A stretch of DNA of 64,000 nucleotides from CAVQFB01 sp963711675. GTDB lineage: Bacteria > Acidobacteriota > Terriglobia > Terriglobales > Acidobacteriaceae. The notes below the pieces were generated by a model that saw only the letters and a program-made list of their open reading frames with translations, did not search any database and had not been told where the DNA came from. Each line of letters begins with the position of its first letter. Position 1 is the first letter of the stretch. Positions 55,371 through 64,000 of this stretch are shown here, piece after piece. A program made the position numbers and the translations under genes. The stretch covers positions 124,001 to 188,000 of the forward strand of contig CAVQFB010000003.1 of NCBI GenBank assembly GCA_963711675.1, in the 5' to 3' direction.

Positions 55371-58172
55371 TCAGGCGGTGCTCTTCTTGGGGAGATTTGC
55401 TCCGTTGAAATAGACGGCCAACGCTTGCCCAGTGTAAGACTTCTTTACACGTGCTACTTGCTCGGGCGTTCCCTGCGCAACCAATCGTCCGCCTTCCTCC
55501 CCGCCCTCCGGACCTAGGTCGATGATCCAATCTGCGTTACGGATCACGTCCAGATTGTGCTCGATGATTACAACCGTATTACCCAGATCCGTCAACCGAT
55601 GGAGCACGTCGAGCAGCTTCTTCACGTCGTCGAAATGCAGCCCGGTAGTGGGTTCGTCCAGCAGGTAAAGAGTCTTGCCCGTCTGGCGCTTGCTCAGCTC
55701 GCGTGCAAGCTTGATGCGCTGCGCCTCGCCGCCAGAGAGTGTCACGGCGGATTGGCCGAGATGGATGTACCCGAGGCCAACGTCAACCAGGGTCTGCAGC
55801 TTCTGCTTGACCAGCGGGATATTCTCCAAGATCTGCAGAGCATCGGAAACCGGCGATTCGAGTACGTCGGCAATGGAGTAGCCCTTGTACTTGACGGCCA
55901 AAGTCTCGCGGTTATAGCGGCGGCCGCCGCAGACTTCGCAGAGCACGTACACGTCGGGGAGAAAATTCATTTCGATGCGGCGTTGCCCTTCTCCCTGGCA
56001 GGCCTCGCAGCGTCCACCGGACACGTTGAAGGAGAAGCGGCCAGGTTTGTAGCCGCGTTCCCTCGATTCGGGCAACATCGCGTACAGGTCACGAATCTGC
56101 GCAAAAACTCCCGTGTAGGTTGCAGGATTTGAGCGTGGCGTGCGCCCAATTGGCGACTGATCGATGCGAATGACCTTGTCAATATTTTCCGCGCCCGAAA
56201 TTGCCTTATGTGCGCCGGGTTCTTCGCGAGAGCGATAGAGTTCCTTGGCCAACACGCGATACAGAATGTCATTCACCAGCGTCGACTTGCCGGAGCCAGA
56301 GACACCAGTCACTACCGTCATCACCCCCAGGGGAAACACCACGTCCAGGTTCTTCAGGTTGTTTTCACGCGCGCCGAGCACCGTGATCACGTTGCCGCTT
56401 GTGCTGCGGCGCTCCGGTAACATCCCGATCTGCATCTTCCCCGAGATGTAGGCGCCAGTAAGCGATTCCGAGGCATTCATGATCTCTTCTGGTGTCCCAC
56501 TCGCAACGAGGCTCCCGCCATGCCGCCCGGCGCCGGGGCCCAGGTCGATCACATAGTCGGCGCGGCGAATGGTTTCCTCGTCGTGTTCGACCACCAGAAC
56601 CGTGTTGCCCAAATCCCGCAAATTCTCCAGCGCAAGCAGCAATCGCCCATTGTCGCGATGATGCAGGCCAATCGAAGGCTCATCGAGCACATAGAGAACA
56701 CCTCTCAGCTTCGACCCGATCTGTGTCGCCAGCCGGATGCGTTGCCCTTCGCCGCCCGAAAGTGTGGCAGCGGAACGCTCCAGCGAAAGATAGTTCAGCC
56801 CCACGGCATTCAGGAACTGCAGCCTCTCGGTGATCTCGTGCACGATGCGTCCAGCGATGATCTGCTCACGCCCGGTTAGCTGAATCTTCCTAGAAACATC
56901 GAGGGCCCGCGAGATCGGCAGGGCCGTGAAGTCGGCGATCGACATGCCATTTACCTTAACCGCCAAACTTTCGGGTCGCAGACGCTTGCCATGACAAGTC
57001 GGACATTCGCTGGCGGACATGTAGTCGAGCAGATACTCGCGATATGTGTCGGATGTCGAGTCGTCCAGAACCTGTTTCAGGTAGGCCACAATTCCCTGAA
57101 AGCCGGTCTTGCCGCCGCGTTCAGGTTCTCCATAGAGCAGCAAGTTCTGGATCTTGTCGGGAAGCTTTTCAAACGGCGTCGCCAGATCAAATCCGTATGC
57201 CGCCGCCGTGATCCTCAACATGTGGACCAGATTCTGGGAAGCGGAGCCCGGTCCCAGACCACCTTCAAGCAGAGGCTTCGACCAGTCGACAATGATCTTG
57301 GCGGGATCAAAGTCGTAGCGACTGCCTAATCCGTGGCATTCCGGGCAGGCACCATAGGCGCTGTTGAACGAGAACGAGCGGGGCTCTAACTGGGCTACGT
57401 TGATCCCGCAGTCCGGACAAGCCAGTCGGGAAGAGTACAAATTCTCTTCTCCACCGACCACCGCGACCTGTACCAGACCACCAGCTAATTTCATCGCCAG
57501 ACCGACCGACATTTCCAGACGATGCTCGATGCCTGGTTTGACGAGCAGGCGATCGACTACGACTTCAATGGTGTGGTTCTTGCGTTTATCAAGACGGAGG
57601 TCATCTTCGAGGTTTACTAATTCGCCATCAACTCGGGCACGGGTGAATCCGTGCTGGACGAGCTTTTCCATCTCTTTCTTGAATTCGCCCTTGCGTCCGC
57701 GAACGATGGGAGCCATGACCATGACGCGGTCCTCGGGACGAAGGGCCATCACGCGCTGGACAATTTGCTCCGCCGATTGACGGGTGATCGCTCGGCCGCA
57801 CTTGGGACAATGAGGAACGCCGATCGAAGCAAATAAAAGACGAAGATAGTCATAAATTTCGGTAATCGTTCCCACAGTGGAACGCGGGCTGCGATTGGTA
57901 GTCTTCTGCTCAATGGAAATCGACGGGCTCAGTCCATCGATCGCGTCCACGTCCGGACGCTCCATCTGGTCGAGAAACTGGCGCGCATACGCTGAAAGAG
58001 TCTCCACATAACGGCGCTGACCTTCCGCGTAAATCGTGTCAAACGCCAGGGATGACTTGCCGGAACCACTCAATCCGGTGATGACAGTCAAGGTGTTACG
58101 CGGAATCTCGACGTCGATGTTCTTGAGGTTGTGCTGACGTGCTCCCCGCACGGAAATCCTGGTGATGGCCAT
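55371..58172 (-). CDS. uvrA: Excinuclease ABC subunit A
   Basis: UvrA finds DNA lesions in nucleotide excision repair and loads UvrB. The 933-residue protein has two ABC modules. The first has Walker A GLSGSGKSS and TLSGGEGQRIRLA; the second has GVSGSGKST and TLSGGEAQRIKLA with LLDEPTTGLH. Zinc knuckles are CPKC, CPDC/CPEC and the C-terminal CEAC/CEVC pair. Its length is typical. ATG at 58172 begins MAITRISVRGARQHNLKNI. A -35/-10 pair lies about 85-110 bases upstream. Confidence 0.96.
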   Translation of the reverse strand: MAITRISVRGARQHNLKNIDVEIPRNTLTVITGLSGSGKSSLAFDTIYAEGQRRYVETLSAYARQFLDQMERPDVDAIDGLSPSISIEQKTTNRSPRSTVGTITEIYDYLRLLFASIGVPHCPKCGRAITRQSAEQIVQRVMALRPEDRVMVMAPIVRGRKGEFKKEMEKLVQHGFTRARVDGELVNLEDDLRLDKRKNHTIEVVVDRLLVKPGIEHRLEMSVGLAMKLAGGLVQVAVVGGEENLYSSRLACPDCGINVAQLEPRSFSFNSAYGACPECHGLGSRYDFDPAKIIVDWSKPLLEGGLGPGSASQNLVHMLRITAAAYGFDLATPFEKLPDKIQNLLLYGEPERGGKTGFQGIVAYLKQVLDDSTSDTYREYLLDYMSASECPTCHGKRLRPESLAVKVNGMSIADFTALPISRALDVSRKIQLTGREQIIAGRIVHEITERLQFLNAVGLNYLSLERSAATLSGGEGQRIRLATQIGSKLRGVLYVLDEPSIGLHHRDNGRLLLALENLRDLGNTVLVVEHDEETIRRADYVIDLGPGAGRHGGSLVASGTPEEIMNASESLTGAYISGKMQIGMLPERRSTSGNVITVLGARENNLKNLDVVFPLGVMTVVTGVSGSGKSTLVNDILYRVLAKELYRSREEPGAHKAISGAENIDKVIRIDQSPIGRTPRSNPATYTGVFAQIRDLYAMLPESRERGYKPGRFSFNVSGGRCEACQGEGQRRIEMNFLPDVYVLCEVCGGRRYNRETLAVKYKGYSIADVLESPVSDALQILENIPLVKQKLQTLVDVGLGYIHLGQSAVTLSGGEAQRIKLARELSKRQTGKTLYLLDEPTTGLHFDDVKKLLDVLHRLTDLGNTVVIIEHNLDVIRNADWIIDLGPEGGEEGGRLVAQGTPEQVARVKKSYTGQALAVYFNGANLPKKSTA

Positions 58173-58255
58173 TAAACGCGGGCGTAATGTCCTTCCGTAA
58201 TATGGACGGGTCCCCTGAATTGTTGGAAATTAAGGGTGCGCAGTTCTACTGACGT

Positions 58256-58285
58256 ATCTTAGTTGCAAACAGCGGCAACCGTCAA
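58256..58285 (-). promoter_or_regulatory. Candidate uvrA promoter with internal inverted repeat
   Basis: On the minus strand TTGACG (58280-58285) and TAAGAT (58256-58261) are 18 bases apart. The spacer is GTTGC-N8-GCAAC, a perfect inverted repeat placed exactly between the boxes, which could be an operator. It is not a recognised LexA box. uvrA starts about 84 bases downstream. Confidence 0.45.
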
Positions 58286-58359
58286 ACGCGGGTAGATTGA
58301 ACGATTACGCGTGAACTGTAAGTCGGGCGACAGTCACGGCATCCGGGGGGAAGTCGAAC

Positions 58360-58533
58360 TTGAACGCTTTGGGGCAATCCTTACTCTTATTCTTCACAGT
58401 GGTTACCGCAGTCGCGCTCGGGATCTTTGCCAGTTACGGAACAGTAACTAGCATTCTCAACGCTCTTGGCCAACAGTCCCAGGAGCGCGTAGCCGCTGCG
58501 GTTTTGGTCGAGAACCACGCCAGCGGAGACTAA
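58360..58533 (+). CDS. Small membrane peptide, 57 aa
   Basis: Starting from TTG at 58360 with GGGGGGAAG upstream, the frame reads MNALGQSLLLFFTVVTAVAL, then a membrane helix through GIFASYGTVTSILNALG, and a polar C-terminus QQSQERVAAAVLVENHASGD. It is short, so it is easy to miss, but it has a proper ribosome-binding site, a single hydrophobic helix and a polar tail. It lies divergent from uvrA; no function is known. Confidence 0.55.
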   Translation: MNALGQSLLLFFTVVTAVALGIFASYGTVTSILNALGQQSQERVAAAVLVENHASGD

Positions 58534-58665
58534 TCCGCGGCATCTGCCGTCCTTCGGTTACAAGTAATCCCACCTTTCGGCGATTTCCCCAAGAACGTAT
58601 AACTCATCGGAGATTCAAATCGGCCTTCACGCCCGTGGTTGCGTAAACGCGGGGATGCAAGCCGT

Positions 58666-59520
58666 CTATTCCTGGTGGGGGGGCTGAGAAGTCGGCGGCT
58701 GTCCGGGTACGGGAGCTACGACTTGCGGCTGTCCGGGTTGGAGCCCTTGCTGCTGTTGCTGCTGCATTCGTTGCTGTTGCTGTTGGAGTTCCTGAAGTAG
58801 TTGTTCCGGAGTTCGCACCTGTTGGCCGTTCTGCTGCTGGCCGTTGTCCTGAGCGTCCTCGGCTTGAGCCTCAGACTGATCAGTCTGATCGGCGTTGTCC
58901 TGAGTCGCATCCGCATCGGTACTGTCGGTGTTGTTGTCCGCGTCCGAATTATCCGCGGTTTCCTCCCCATTTTGCGCGTCCGGAGTCGCTTGTCCAGGAG
59001 GGGGCTGAGCGAAATTGCTAACTTCCGCAGGTGGAGCTCCAGCAGCAGACCCACCGGATTTGGGGGAAAGAATCAGCTGGTCAATGGCACCCGGGTTAGC
59101 TGCCGATCCCAACATGACATAGTCGTACCGGGAACCATTCAGCAAACTGGCCAGAACTTCGCGAGGCGGTCCGGGGCCGAGTCGACCTACCACACGCTCG
59201 GTCGCGCTAGCAGGAACATCGAAGTTTGCGCCCGTCCTGGAGCGCACGGCGCGAAGAATGTCCCCTAACGTGGAGTTTTGCGCTGTAATAGTCAGCTGAC
59301 CGGCCTGATAGCTCACCTGCGGAGGACTCGCCGGCACTTGATCAAGCGCGAACGGCTGAAGGGGACCAGGCGGAAGCGTAGGCAATGGCTTGCTTTGCGC
59401 TTGCTTCCTGCTGTGGGGCTTCTTCGGAGCCTGGACCTCCCAGGCTGAGCTGAATGGCACAACGGAACTGCAGAGGAGGACCGAGACCAGCCACAGCCTG
59501 GTTTTACCCAACAACAACAT
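58666..59520 (-). CDS. Exported STN-domain protein with low-complexity tail
   Basis: I start at ATG 59520, where GGGGTGG precedes and the signal sequence MLLLGKTRLWLVSVLLCSS follows; a longer frame upstream is not used. A secretin/TonB short N-terminal (STN) domain is seen as TITAQNSTLGDILRAVRSRTGANFDVP and VVGRLGPGPPREVLASLLNGSRYDYVML. The last half is disordered: first acidic (Asp/Asn/Thr-rich), then a Gln-rich stretch and Pro/Gln repeats. It may be a periplasmic partner of a secretin or receptor, but none is encoded here. Confidence 0.75.
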   Translation of the reverse strand: MLLLGKTRLWLVSVLLCSSVVPFSSAWEVQAPKKPHSRKQAQSKPLPTLPPGPLQPFALDQVPASPPQVSYQAGQLTITAQNSTLGDILRAVRSRTGANFDVPASATERVVGRLGPGPPREVLASLLNGSRYDYVMLGSAANPGAIDQLILSPKSGGSAAGAPPAEVSNFAQPPPGQATPDAQNGEETADNSDADNNTDSTDADATQDNADQTDQSEAQAEDAQDNGQQQNGQQVRTPEQLLQELQQQQQRMQQQQQQGLQPGQPQVVAPVPGQPPTSQPPHQE

Positions 59521-59703
59521 GAAAAAGCCACCCCGGGCTGAACGAACAATCCTCCAGGGAACGATCCCCGGTGCATTCCTTGCCACCAAAATTGTAACAC
59601 CTGGCGGGGGAAGTTGTTTTTGTGGTCGGGTCTCCACAGGCGGTTGGCGGAAGGGCCACTCATGTCCCCAGCGGACCCGTCTTTGCCGTCGTAGAATAGA
59701 ACG

Positions 59704-60756
59704 GTGAGCCGAAGGACTACGACGCAGGAATGCACGGCGGTGGGAAGTGTGTACCCAAGCCGTTCCTTCTGGATAAGCCTATCCCCGGTGATCCTGCTTT
59801 TTGTCCTCGCGTGGAACACCCCAGCTCTGGCGGAGTCTTGTTTGTCTGCCGGCGATATGGACCCGGGCCTTCGAAGTGCCCTGGAAACCACGGCACGTCG
59901 CTTCTTCGATTTAACCGCAAAAGGGGACATCGCCGCGTTACAGCAGAATGCGATTCCTAGCCTGGCGTCCAACTTCTCGAGTGTTGAATCAGCGGTAAAG
60001 GACAATCAAGCCAATTTCACCGGTGCTCAAGCTTCTCCGCGGCCCCCCTTCGTTTTGCAGCATCAGGGGACAACGCCAGTGGAGAGGGCTGAGTTTCTCT
60101 GTGGAGTTTTCGGCGCGCGTGGGCAAACTGCTGACAGCGCGGTTTTCGTTATTCCCAACCTTCCTCCGGGAAACTACGGAGTGGTGATTCTGGACATCAC
60201 TGGCGGTGGGAGTTCGTACACACTTTCTTTTGTTTTGGAGCAGCAGGGGGCGGCATGGAAGCTCGGCGGCTTTTATGCTAAACCGTCCCAGGTTGCCGGA
60301 CATGACGCCAGCTGGTTCATCCAGCGCGCGAGAGAATTCAAGACGAAGGGACAAAACCACAACGCCTGGTTCTATTTCCTGGAAGCACGCGACTTGCTGG
60401 CCCCACTTCCCTTCATGAGCACGATGGCAACGGACAAGGCTTACGATGAAGCGCAGACGGTCCAGCCGGCGGACTTGCCGACTGACGGCCCTGTCGATCT
60501 CGCGGGTGCCAAGGCCTTCAAGCTCACGAGTTTCTTTCCGCTGGTCGTGGGGAATGAACTGAACCTCGTCGTCAAGTACCAGTCGGCAGATGTGTCGAAC
60601 ACGGGGCACGCGTTTCAGGACAACATCGCGGTGATTAAAGCCGTGGTCGCGAAGTATCCCGAGCTTCGTGACGCTTTCGCCGGCGTTGTGGCACGGGCCG
60701 TTGAGCCGTCCGGCCGCGATTACGGCACACTGCTGCCGATGAAAGAAATCAAGTAG
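59704..60756 (+). CDS. Secreted protein of unknown function, 350 aa
   Basis: Starting from GTG at 59704, the product has an N-terminal stretch with a hydrophobic core (ISLSPVILLFVLAW) and a likely cleavage after ALA, giving a mature start ESCLSAGDM. The mature protein includes RRFFDLTAKGDIAALQQNAIPSLA (a DUF-like helical start), a beta-rich middle, and an AWFYFLEARDLLAPLPFMST segment. I do not recognise the family. It is divergent from the STN-domain gene across 183 bases, so they may be co-regulated. Confidence 0.7.
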   Translation: MSRRTTTQECTAVGSVYPSRSFWISLSPVILLFVLAWNTPALAESCLSAGDMDPGLRSALETTARRFFDLTAKGDIAALQQNAIPSLASNFSSVESAVKDNQANFTGAQASPRPPFVLQHQGTTPVERAEFLCGVFGARGQTADSAVFVIPNLPPGNYGVVILDITGGGSSYTLSFVLEQQGAAWKLGGFYAKPSQVAGHDASWFIQRAREFKTKGQNHNAWFYFLEARDLLAPLPFMSTMATDKAYDEAQTVQPADLPTDGPVDLAGAKAFKLTSFFPLVVGNELNLVVKYQSADVSNTGHAFQDNIAVIKAVVAKYPELRDAFAGVVARAVEPSGRDYGTLLPMKEIK

Positions 60757-60798
60757 CGTTTCGCGCGCCCAGAGATACGGAAATCCCGCCTGAGAACC

Positions 60799-62703
60799 TC
60801 ATTGGCCGGAGTTTGGCAGCTGGTCAAATGTGCATTCTTGTGCCTGTTTGTCGTGGCGAAGGCCCATAAACACCGGCGCCCGCAATTTCATGCCTCCGTC
60901 GGCGGTCTCGTGCGTCCACTCGGAATATTTGATTTCGGCCACGAGTTCCGGCTTAACCCAATGCGTACTCCGTCCTGACTCGACAGGTCCGCAGAACGGG
61001 TTCTCCGTCGCTTCGAGCGACTGCAAGCGCTTCCACATCTCCTTCAACCCGATCTCGTCAAATCCGCTGCCTGCCTGTCCCACGTGGATCAGCTGATGTT
61101 TCTTGTTGTACAGGCCCAGCACGACCGATCCAAAATAGTCACGACTGCCCTCAGGTTCGGTATATCCACCGATCACGCAGTCCACGGTCTGTGTGATTTT
61201 CACCTTGAGCCACTCGCGGGTCCGCTTTTCCTGGTAAGAACTGTTGCGTTTCTTGGCGACGATCCCTTCCAGGCCGCGTTGTCGCGCTACTTCAAGGAGA
61301 GCCTTCCCTTTTTCCAGATAGTGATCGGAATACCGCACATCGTGTCCCGCTTTGATCCGCGATGCGAGAACCTGTTTACGCTGCTCCAGGCCCACGTTTC
61401 GAAGATCCCAGCCGTCCAGGTAGATGAGATCAAAGGCGTAGTAAAGGATGGGGACATCGATTTTCCCCTGCGTCCGATGTTTTCCTGGACGAAACCCGGT
61501 TTTCTGCTGCATTAGGCTGAATGAGGGGCGGCCTTGCTCATCCAGTGCAACAATCTCGCCGTCAAGTACGGCTTCTTTTGCGTTAATGAACTTGGGCAGC
61601 GAACTCAGTTCCGAGAACTGCCCTGTGAGGTCATTCTGATTTCGAGAGACCAGTCGGACGATTCCATTGCGAATAAACGTGACGGCACGGTATCCGTCCC
61701 ATTTAATTTCAAAGAGCCAGTCAGGGCTATCGAAGGGGGCCTGGATTGAAGTTGCCAGCATGGGTTGAATCACTGCCGGCATTGAGGCACGCCTGATGCC
61801 TGCCAGTTGTGCTAAAGAGGTCTCTGAAGGAGAAACCTCAGAGGTTTTTCGTTTGCGGCTCCGGGCTTCCGGGGGCGGTCCTTGCACGGGCGGTTCCGGC
61901 GCGGGATCGGCGGCAGGCGCGGCCTTCCCGCTTACCCGGCTTTTTTGGTTTTTTTTTCCTGTGTGGTGGTTTGGGAGGGCGCAGACTCTGTCTTAGCTTT
62001 TCGCTTTTTCTGATCCAGCTTGGCCACTGCTTTCGCAAGCCATGGGGCCTTCAGCCTGCCGCGTCCCGCAGGTCGGCTGCTGGTCCATTCTGCAGAATCT
62101 TCGTCCCCGCCAATCTCTGCCATGCTGCGTTTCGTGAGCACCGAGGAGTCATATTGCTCGATGTCATAGCCTTCCACAACTTCGTTGTCCTGTTTCTTGA
62201 TGAGTAACCATTCCGTGCCTTTGCTGTCGGGCCGTCGCGAGCGTTATGTGTACAAGAGCGAAGTCGCCTTTCAGTCGTTTTCCGTGGAGCCGGAACTTGA
62301 GATCGCCTTTCTTCAGCATGGCCGAGGCTTCGGCATCGGTTCCGGGAATGTATTTCCCCTGTACTGCCACGGGTGACAGAGGCTCCCACGTACCCACATC
62401 CCAGACCATTACCGTGCCCGCGCCATAGTTGCCTTCAGGGATGGTGCCTTCGAAATCGAAATATGAAACCGGATGATCTTCAACCTGCATGGCCAGACGC
62501 TTGTCGGCGGGATCGAGCGAGGGACCTTTCGGCACCGCCCAAGATTTCAGCACGCCGTCCAGTTCAAGCCGAAAGTCGAAATGCAATCGTGTGGCCCGGT
62601 GCTTCTGCACGACGAAGCGGTGAGAGGACTTCTTCTCAACCTTTGGAGGAGGTTCCGGAGTGTCTTCAAAGCGGCGCTTACGTTTATATTCTTCGAGGGC
62701 CAT
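60799..62703 (-). CDS. ligD: ATP-dependent DNA ligase LigD (PE-LIG type), three frameshifts
   Basis: LigD repairs double-strand breaks in non-homologous end joining with Ku. From ATG 62703 the N-terminal 3'-phosphoesterase domain has HRFVVQKHRATRLHFDFRLE and GTIPEGNYGAGTVMVWD. The ligase domain has the nucleotidyl lysine in FEIKWDGYRA, LDGEIVALDEQG and EGIVAKKRNS, and ends in an OB fold at 60799. Frame breaks lie at about 62238-62246, 62213-62222, and in or near the A runs at about 61941-61957 (linker). Correcting them gives ARDGPTAKGTEWLLIKKQDNEVVEGYD. There is no polymerase domain, so primase-polymerase and Ku must be encoded elsewhere if NHEJ is complete. Confidence 0.85.
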
Positions 62704-62788
62704 AGATGATAGATCGTGCGTCTTGATACAGAGGTAGAGTGTACAGGCTAAGCGCCGGAAGCTAAAAGCCGGAACCGAGAACTAGTTC

Positions 62789-63226
62789 ATGAAGCGAGAA
62801 TATCCCGACGCGCCGCTCGTAGGCGTGGGGTCGATCATTATTCAGCACGGGAAGGTGCTTCTCGTGAAGCGCGGGCATCCGCCGCTGGTGGGGGAGTGGT
62901 CCATTCCTGGCGGAGTTCTGGAGGTCGGCGAGACGCTACGCGATGCGGCCGTTCGCGAGGCGAAGGAAGAGACCGGCCTGATTGTAGAACCGGGAGAGCT
63001 TCTCGGGGTTTTTGACCGGGTGATCCGGGATGACAAGGGGCGGGTACTATACCACTACGTGCTGATTGATTTTCTCTGCCGGCAAACGGGCGGGATTCTC
63101 GCGGCCTCGGGTGATGCAGCGGAAGTGGGGTGGTTCCGGCAAGGCGAACTGACTCAACTCAAACTTGCGCTCGACACGGAGCAGGTTATTCGGACAGGAT
63201 TCGAGCGAGGGGCGAGCACCCTCTGA
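62789..63226 (+). CDS. NUDIX hydrolase
   Basis: The 145-residue product has the full Nudix box GGVLEVGETLRDAAVREAKEETGL (41-64) with its Glu/Arg metal-binding residues. NUDIX enzymes hydrolyse nucleoside diphosphates linked to other groups; the opening resembling ADP-ribose or 8-oxo-dGTP pyrophosphatases cannot be resolved from the sequence. Its ATG at 62789 is divergent from ligD across 85 bases. A convergent DUF2007-like gene ends nine bases after it. Confidence 0.9.
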   Translation: MKREYPDAPLVGVGSIIIQHGKVLLVKRGHPPLVGEWSIPGGVLEVGETLRDAAVREAKEETGLIVEPGELLGVFDRVIRDDKGRVLYHYVLIDFLCRQTGGILAASGDAAEVGWFRQGELTQLKLALDTEQVIRTGFERGASTL

Positions 63227-63235
63227 AAATACTGC

Positions 63236-63862
63236 CTACTGCTCCTCGTCTATCCAGCGCGCCCCGCAGTCTGAGCATTTCCATGAGTTGCTCTGAAGAG
63301 GAATGGGTACGCCCAATGCGGCGCTCGTGTATGCCACGGGCTTGTTCAGTTGCTCGAACGCAATGTCCAGAGACCCACATTTGGGACATGTGGGCTGGAT
63401 GAACTCGCCCACTCCGTCAATGCTGAACTCTGACGGAATCGGACTCTCCAAGAGCTGAGTGGCTTCTATTACATCTTCCGGCGCAACTTGCAGCTTAACG
63501 CCACCTAAGAGATTCGATATGAACCAGTCCATGCGAACCATGTTGTCATCAGCAAGAAATGATTCGACGCCACCAGAATCGAGGACTCCTTTCGCGAGTA
63601 GCGCTTCTGGAAGGTCCCGGAATTGACGGATGGTCACAAGTGCAGGGCCAGAGTGATTGTGTACGGGGTTTGTTTCTGCTTCCGGACGTCCCGTGCTAGG
63701 CAGCCTAACAAGTCCTCTGGTATTCAGCTCCGTAGCGAGTGCTCGGACTGCAGTCTCGGTCAAGGAACTCTTGTCTGCTGCAATCTTCTCAAGCTCGCCG
63801 TCGGACAAGCCGGCATAGTGGCGGGCGAGCCTGCGCTCTTCGTCAGGATTCAAGATTGGCAT
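63236..63862 (-). CDS. DUF2007-like protein with zinc ribbon
   Basis: About 208 residues from ATG 63862; a TTG at 63922 would add 20. The N-terminal 60 residues are helical (PDEERRLARHYAGLSDGELEKI). The middle is a DUF2007 (putative signal-transducing) domain, IRQFRDLPEALLAKGVLDSGGVESFLADDN-like, and the C-terminal end is a zinc ribbon with CPKC and CSDC knuckles. Soluble. The gene converges with the NUDIX gene. Confidence 0.75.
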   Translation of the reverse strand: MPILNPDEERRLARHYAGLSDGELEKIAADKSSLTETAVRALATELNTRGLVRLPSTGRPEAETNPVHNHSGPALVTIRQFRDLPEALLAKGVLDSGGVESFLADDNMVRMDWFISNLLGGVKLQVAPEDVIEATQLLESPIPSEFSIDGVGEFIQPTCPKCGSLDIAFEQLNKPVAYTSAALGVPIPLQSNSWKCSDCGARWIDEEQ

Positions 63863-63924
63863 CGTAAACCGCGAATCATATCCGAGATTCTCTAAAGCGA
63901 TAGTCGACCGGCATTCCCGCAAAA

Positions 63925-63960
63925 AGCAACGGCCCGTGCACGGTTAAGTACACGGGCCGC
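63925..63960 (-). terminator. Terminator of a gene to the right of the window
   Basis: CGGCCCGTG (63930-63938) pairs perfectly with CACGGGCCG (63951-63959). On the minus strand it is followed by TTGCTTTTTG, so it ends transcripts arriving from beyond 63960. The last 40 bases of the window contain nothing else I can identify. Confidence 0.65.
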
Positions 63961-64000
63961 CGGTGGACTGTTTGGGATTGACCAAGAGGTGGTCACTCTA

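Noticed and set aside
1..64000. CRISPR arrays, insertion sequences, prophage or replication origin
   Set aside because: No regular direct repeats, transposase, phage structural genes, dnaA boxes in cluster or rep gene were seen anywhere in the window.

Overview
The window looks like chromosomal DNA of an Acidobacteriota member, probably of the Terriglobia/'Koribacter' type. This is an inference from gene content: paired DUF507 proteins, small secreted proteins of a kind common in that phylum, an FHA-GAF-AAA+ sigma-54 activator, a ResB/CcsA cytochrome c system beside a 16-heme cytochrome, an Lpt/RpoN/HPF block, and a moderately GC-rich base composition. There are no rRNA genes, integrases, transposases, CRISPR arrays or phage modules. 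One tRNA gene, Leu(CAG), is present.

Layout. 1-5.6 kb: an exported NHL-type propeller protein (cut by the left edge) and a 16-heme c-type cytochrome, divergent from resB-ccsA, which encode heme attachment. 5.7-8.3 kb: a two-component pair (membrane kinase and sigma-54 response regulator). 8.4-13.7 kb, minus strand: TPR protein, hemA, a membrane spermidine-synthase-like protein and hpf. 13.7-21.4 kb, minus strand: recJ - RDD protein - lptC/A-like - lptB - rpoN, which leads into hpf. 21.5-30.3 kb: DUF507 pair, sppA, queG, a peptidase-MA-like TPR protein and the FHA/sigma-54 activator. 30.3-33.2 kb: small secreted and cytoplasmic proteins, OsmC and tRNA-Leu. 33.3-43.2 kb: an ABC exporter adjoining a giant beta-1,2-glucan synthase-like enzyme, then an exported glycoamylase-fold (GH144-like) hydrolase and a DUF4239 membrane protein. 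43.3-49.3 kb: an aromatic amino acid block trpC-trpF-trpB-trpA-aroQ-aroF-tyrA, followed by the CoA-transferase pair scoA-scoB. 50.8-58.2 kb, minus strand: carbonic anhydrase, a small membrane protein, a dienelactone-hydrolase-like enzyme, mtnA, pyrE, a CPBP protease and uvrA. 58.3-64 kb: a 57-residue membrane peptide, an STN-domain protein, a secreted protein, ligD, a NUDIX hydrolase and a DUF2007-like protein.

A main caution is that at least ten conserved genes (spermidine-synthase-like, rpoN, lptB, lptC/A, sppA, trpB, trpA, aroQ, aroF, ligD) are broken by single-base shifts, while the protein sequence continues intact in the next frame. Many shifts sit at short G, C or A runs. I read these as uncorrected sequencing/assembly indels, not pseudogenes, and give full spans for the reconstructed genes.

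The candidates most worth follow-up are the glucan cassette, whose synthase lacks the usual C-terminal phosphorylase domain; a repeated GCTAACCG motif with a sigma-54-like promoter beside the FHA activator; and an in-frame extra segment inside RecJ.
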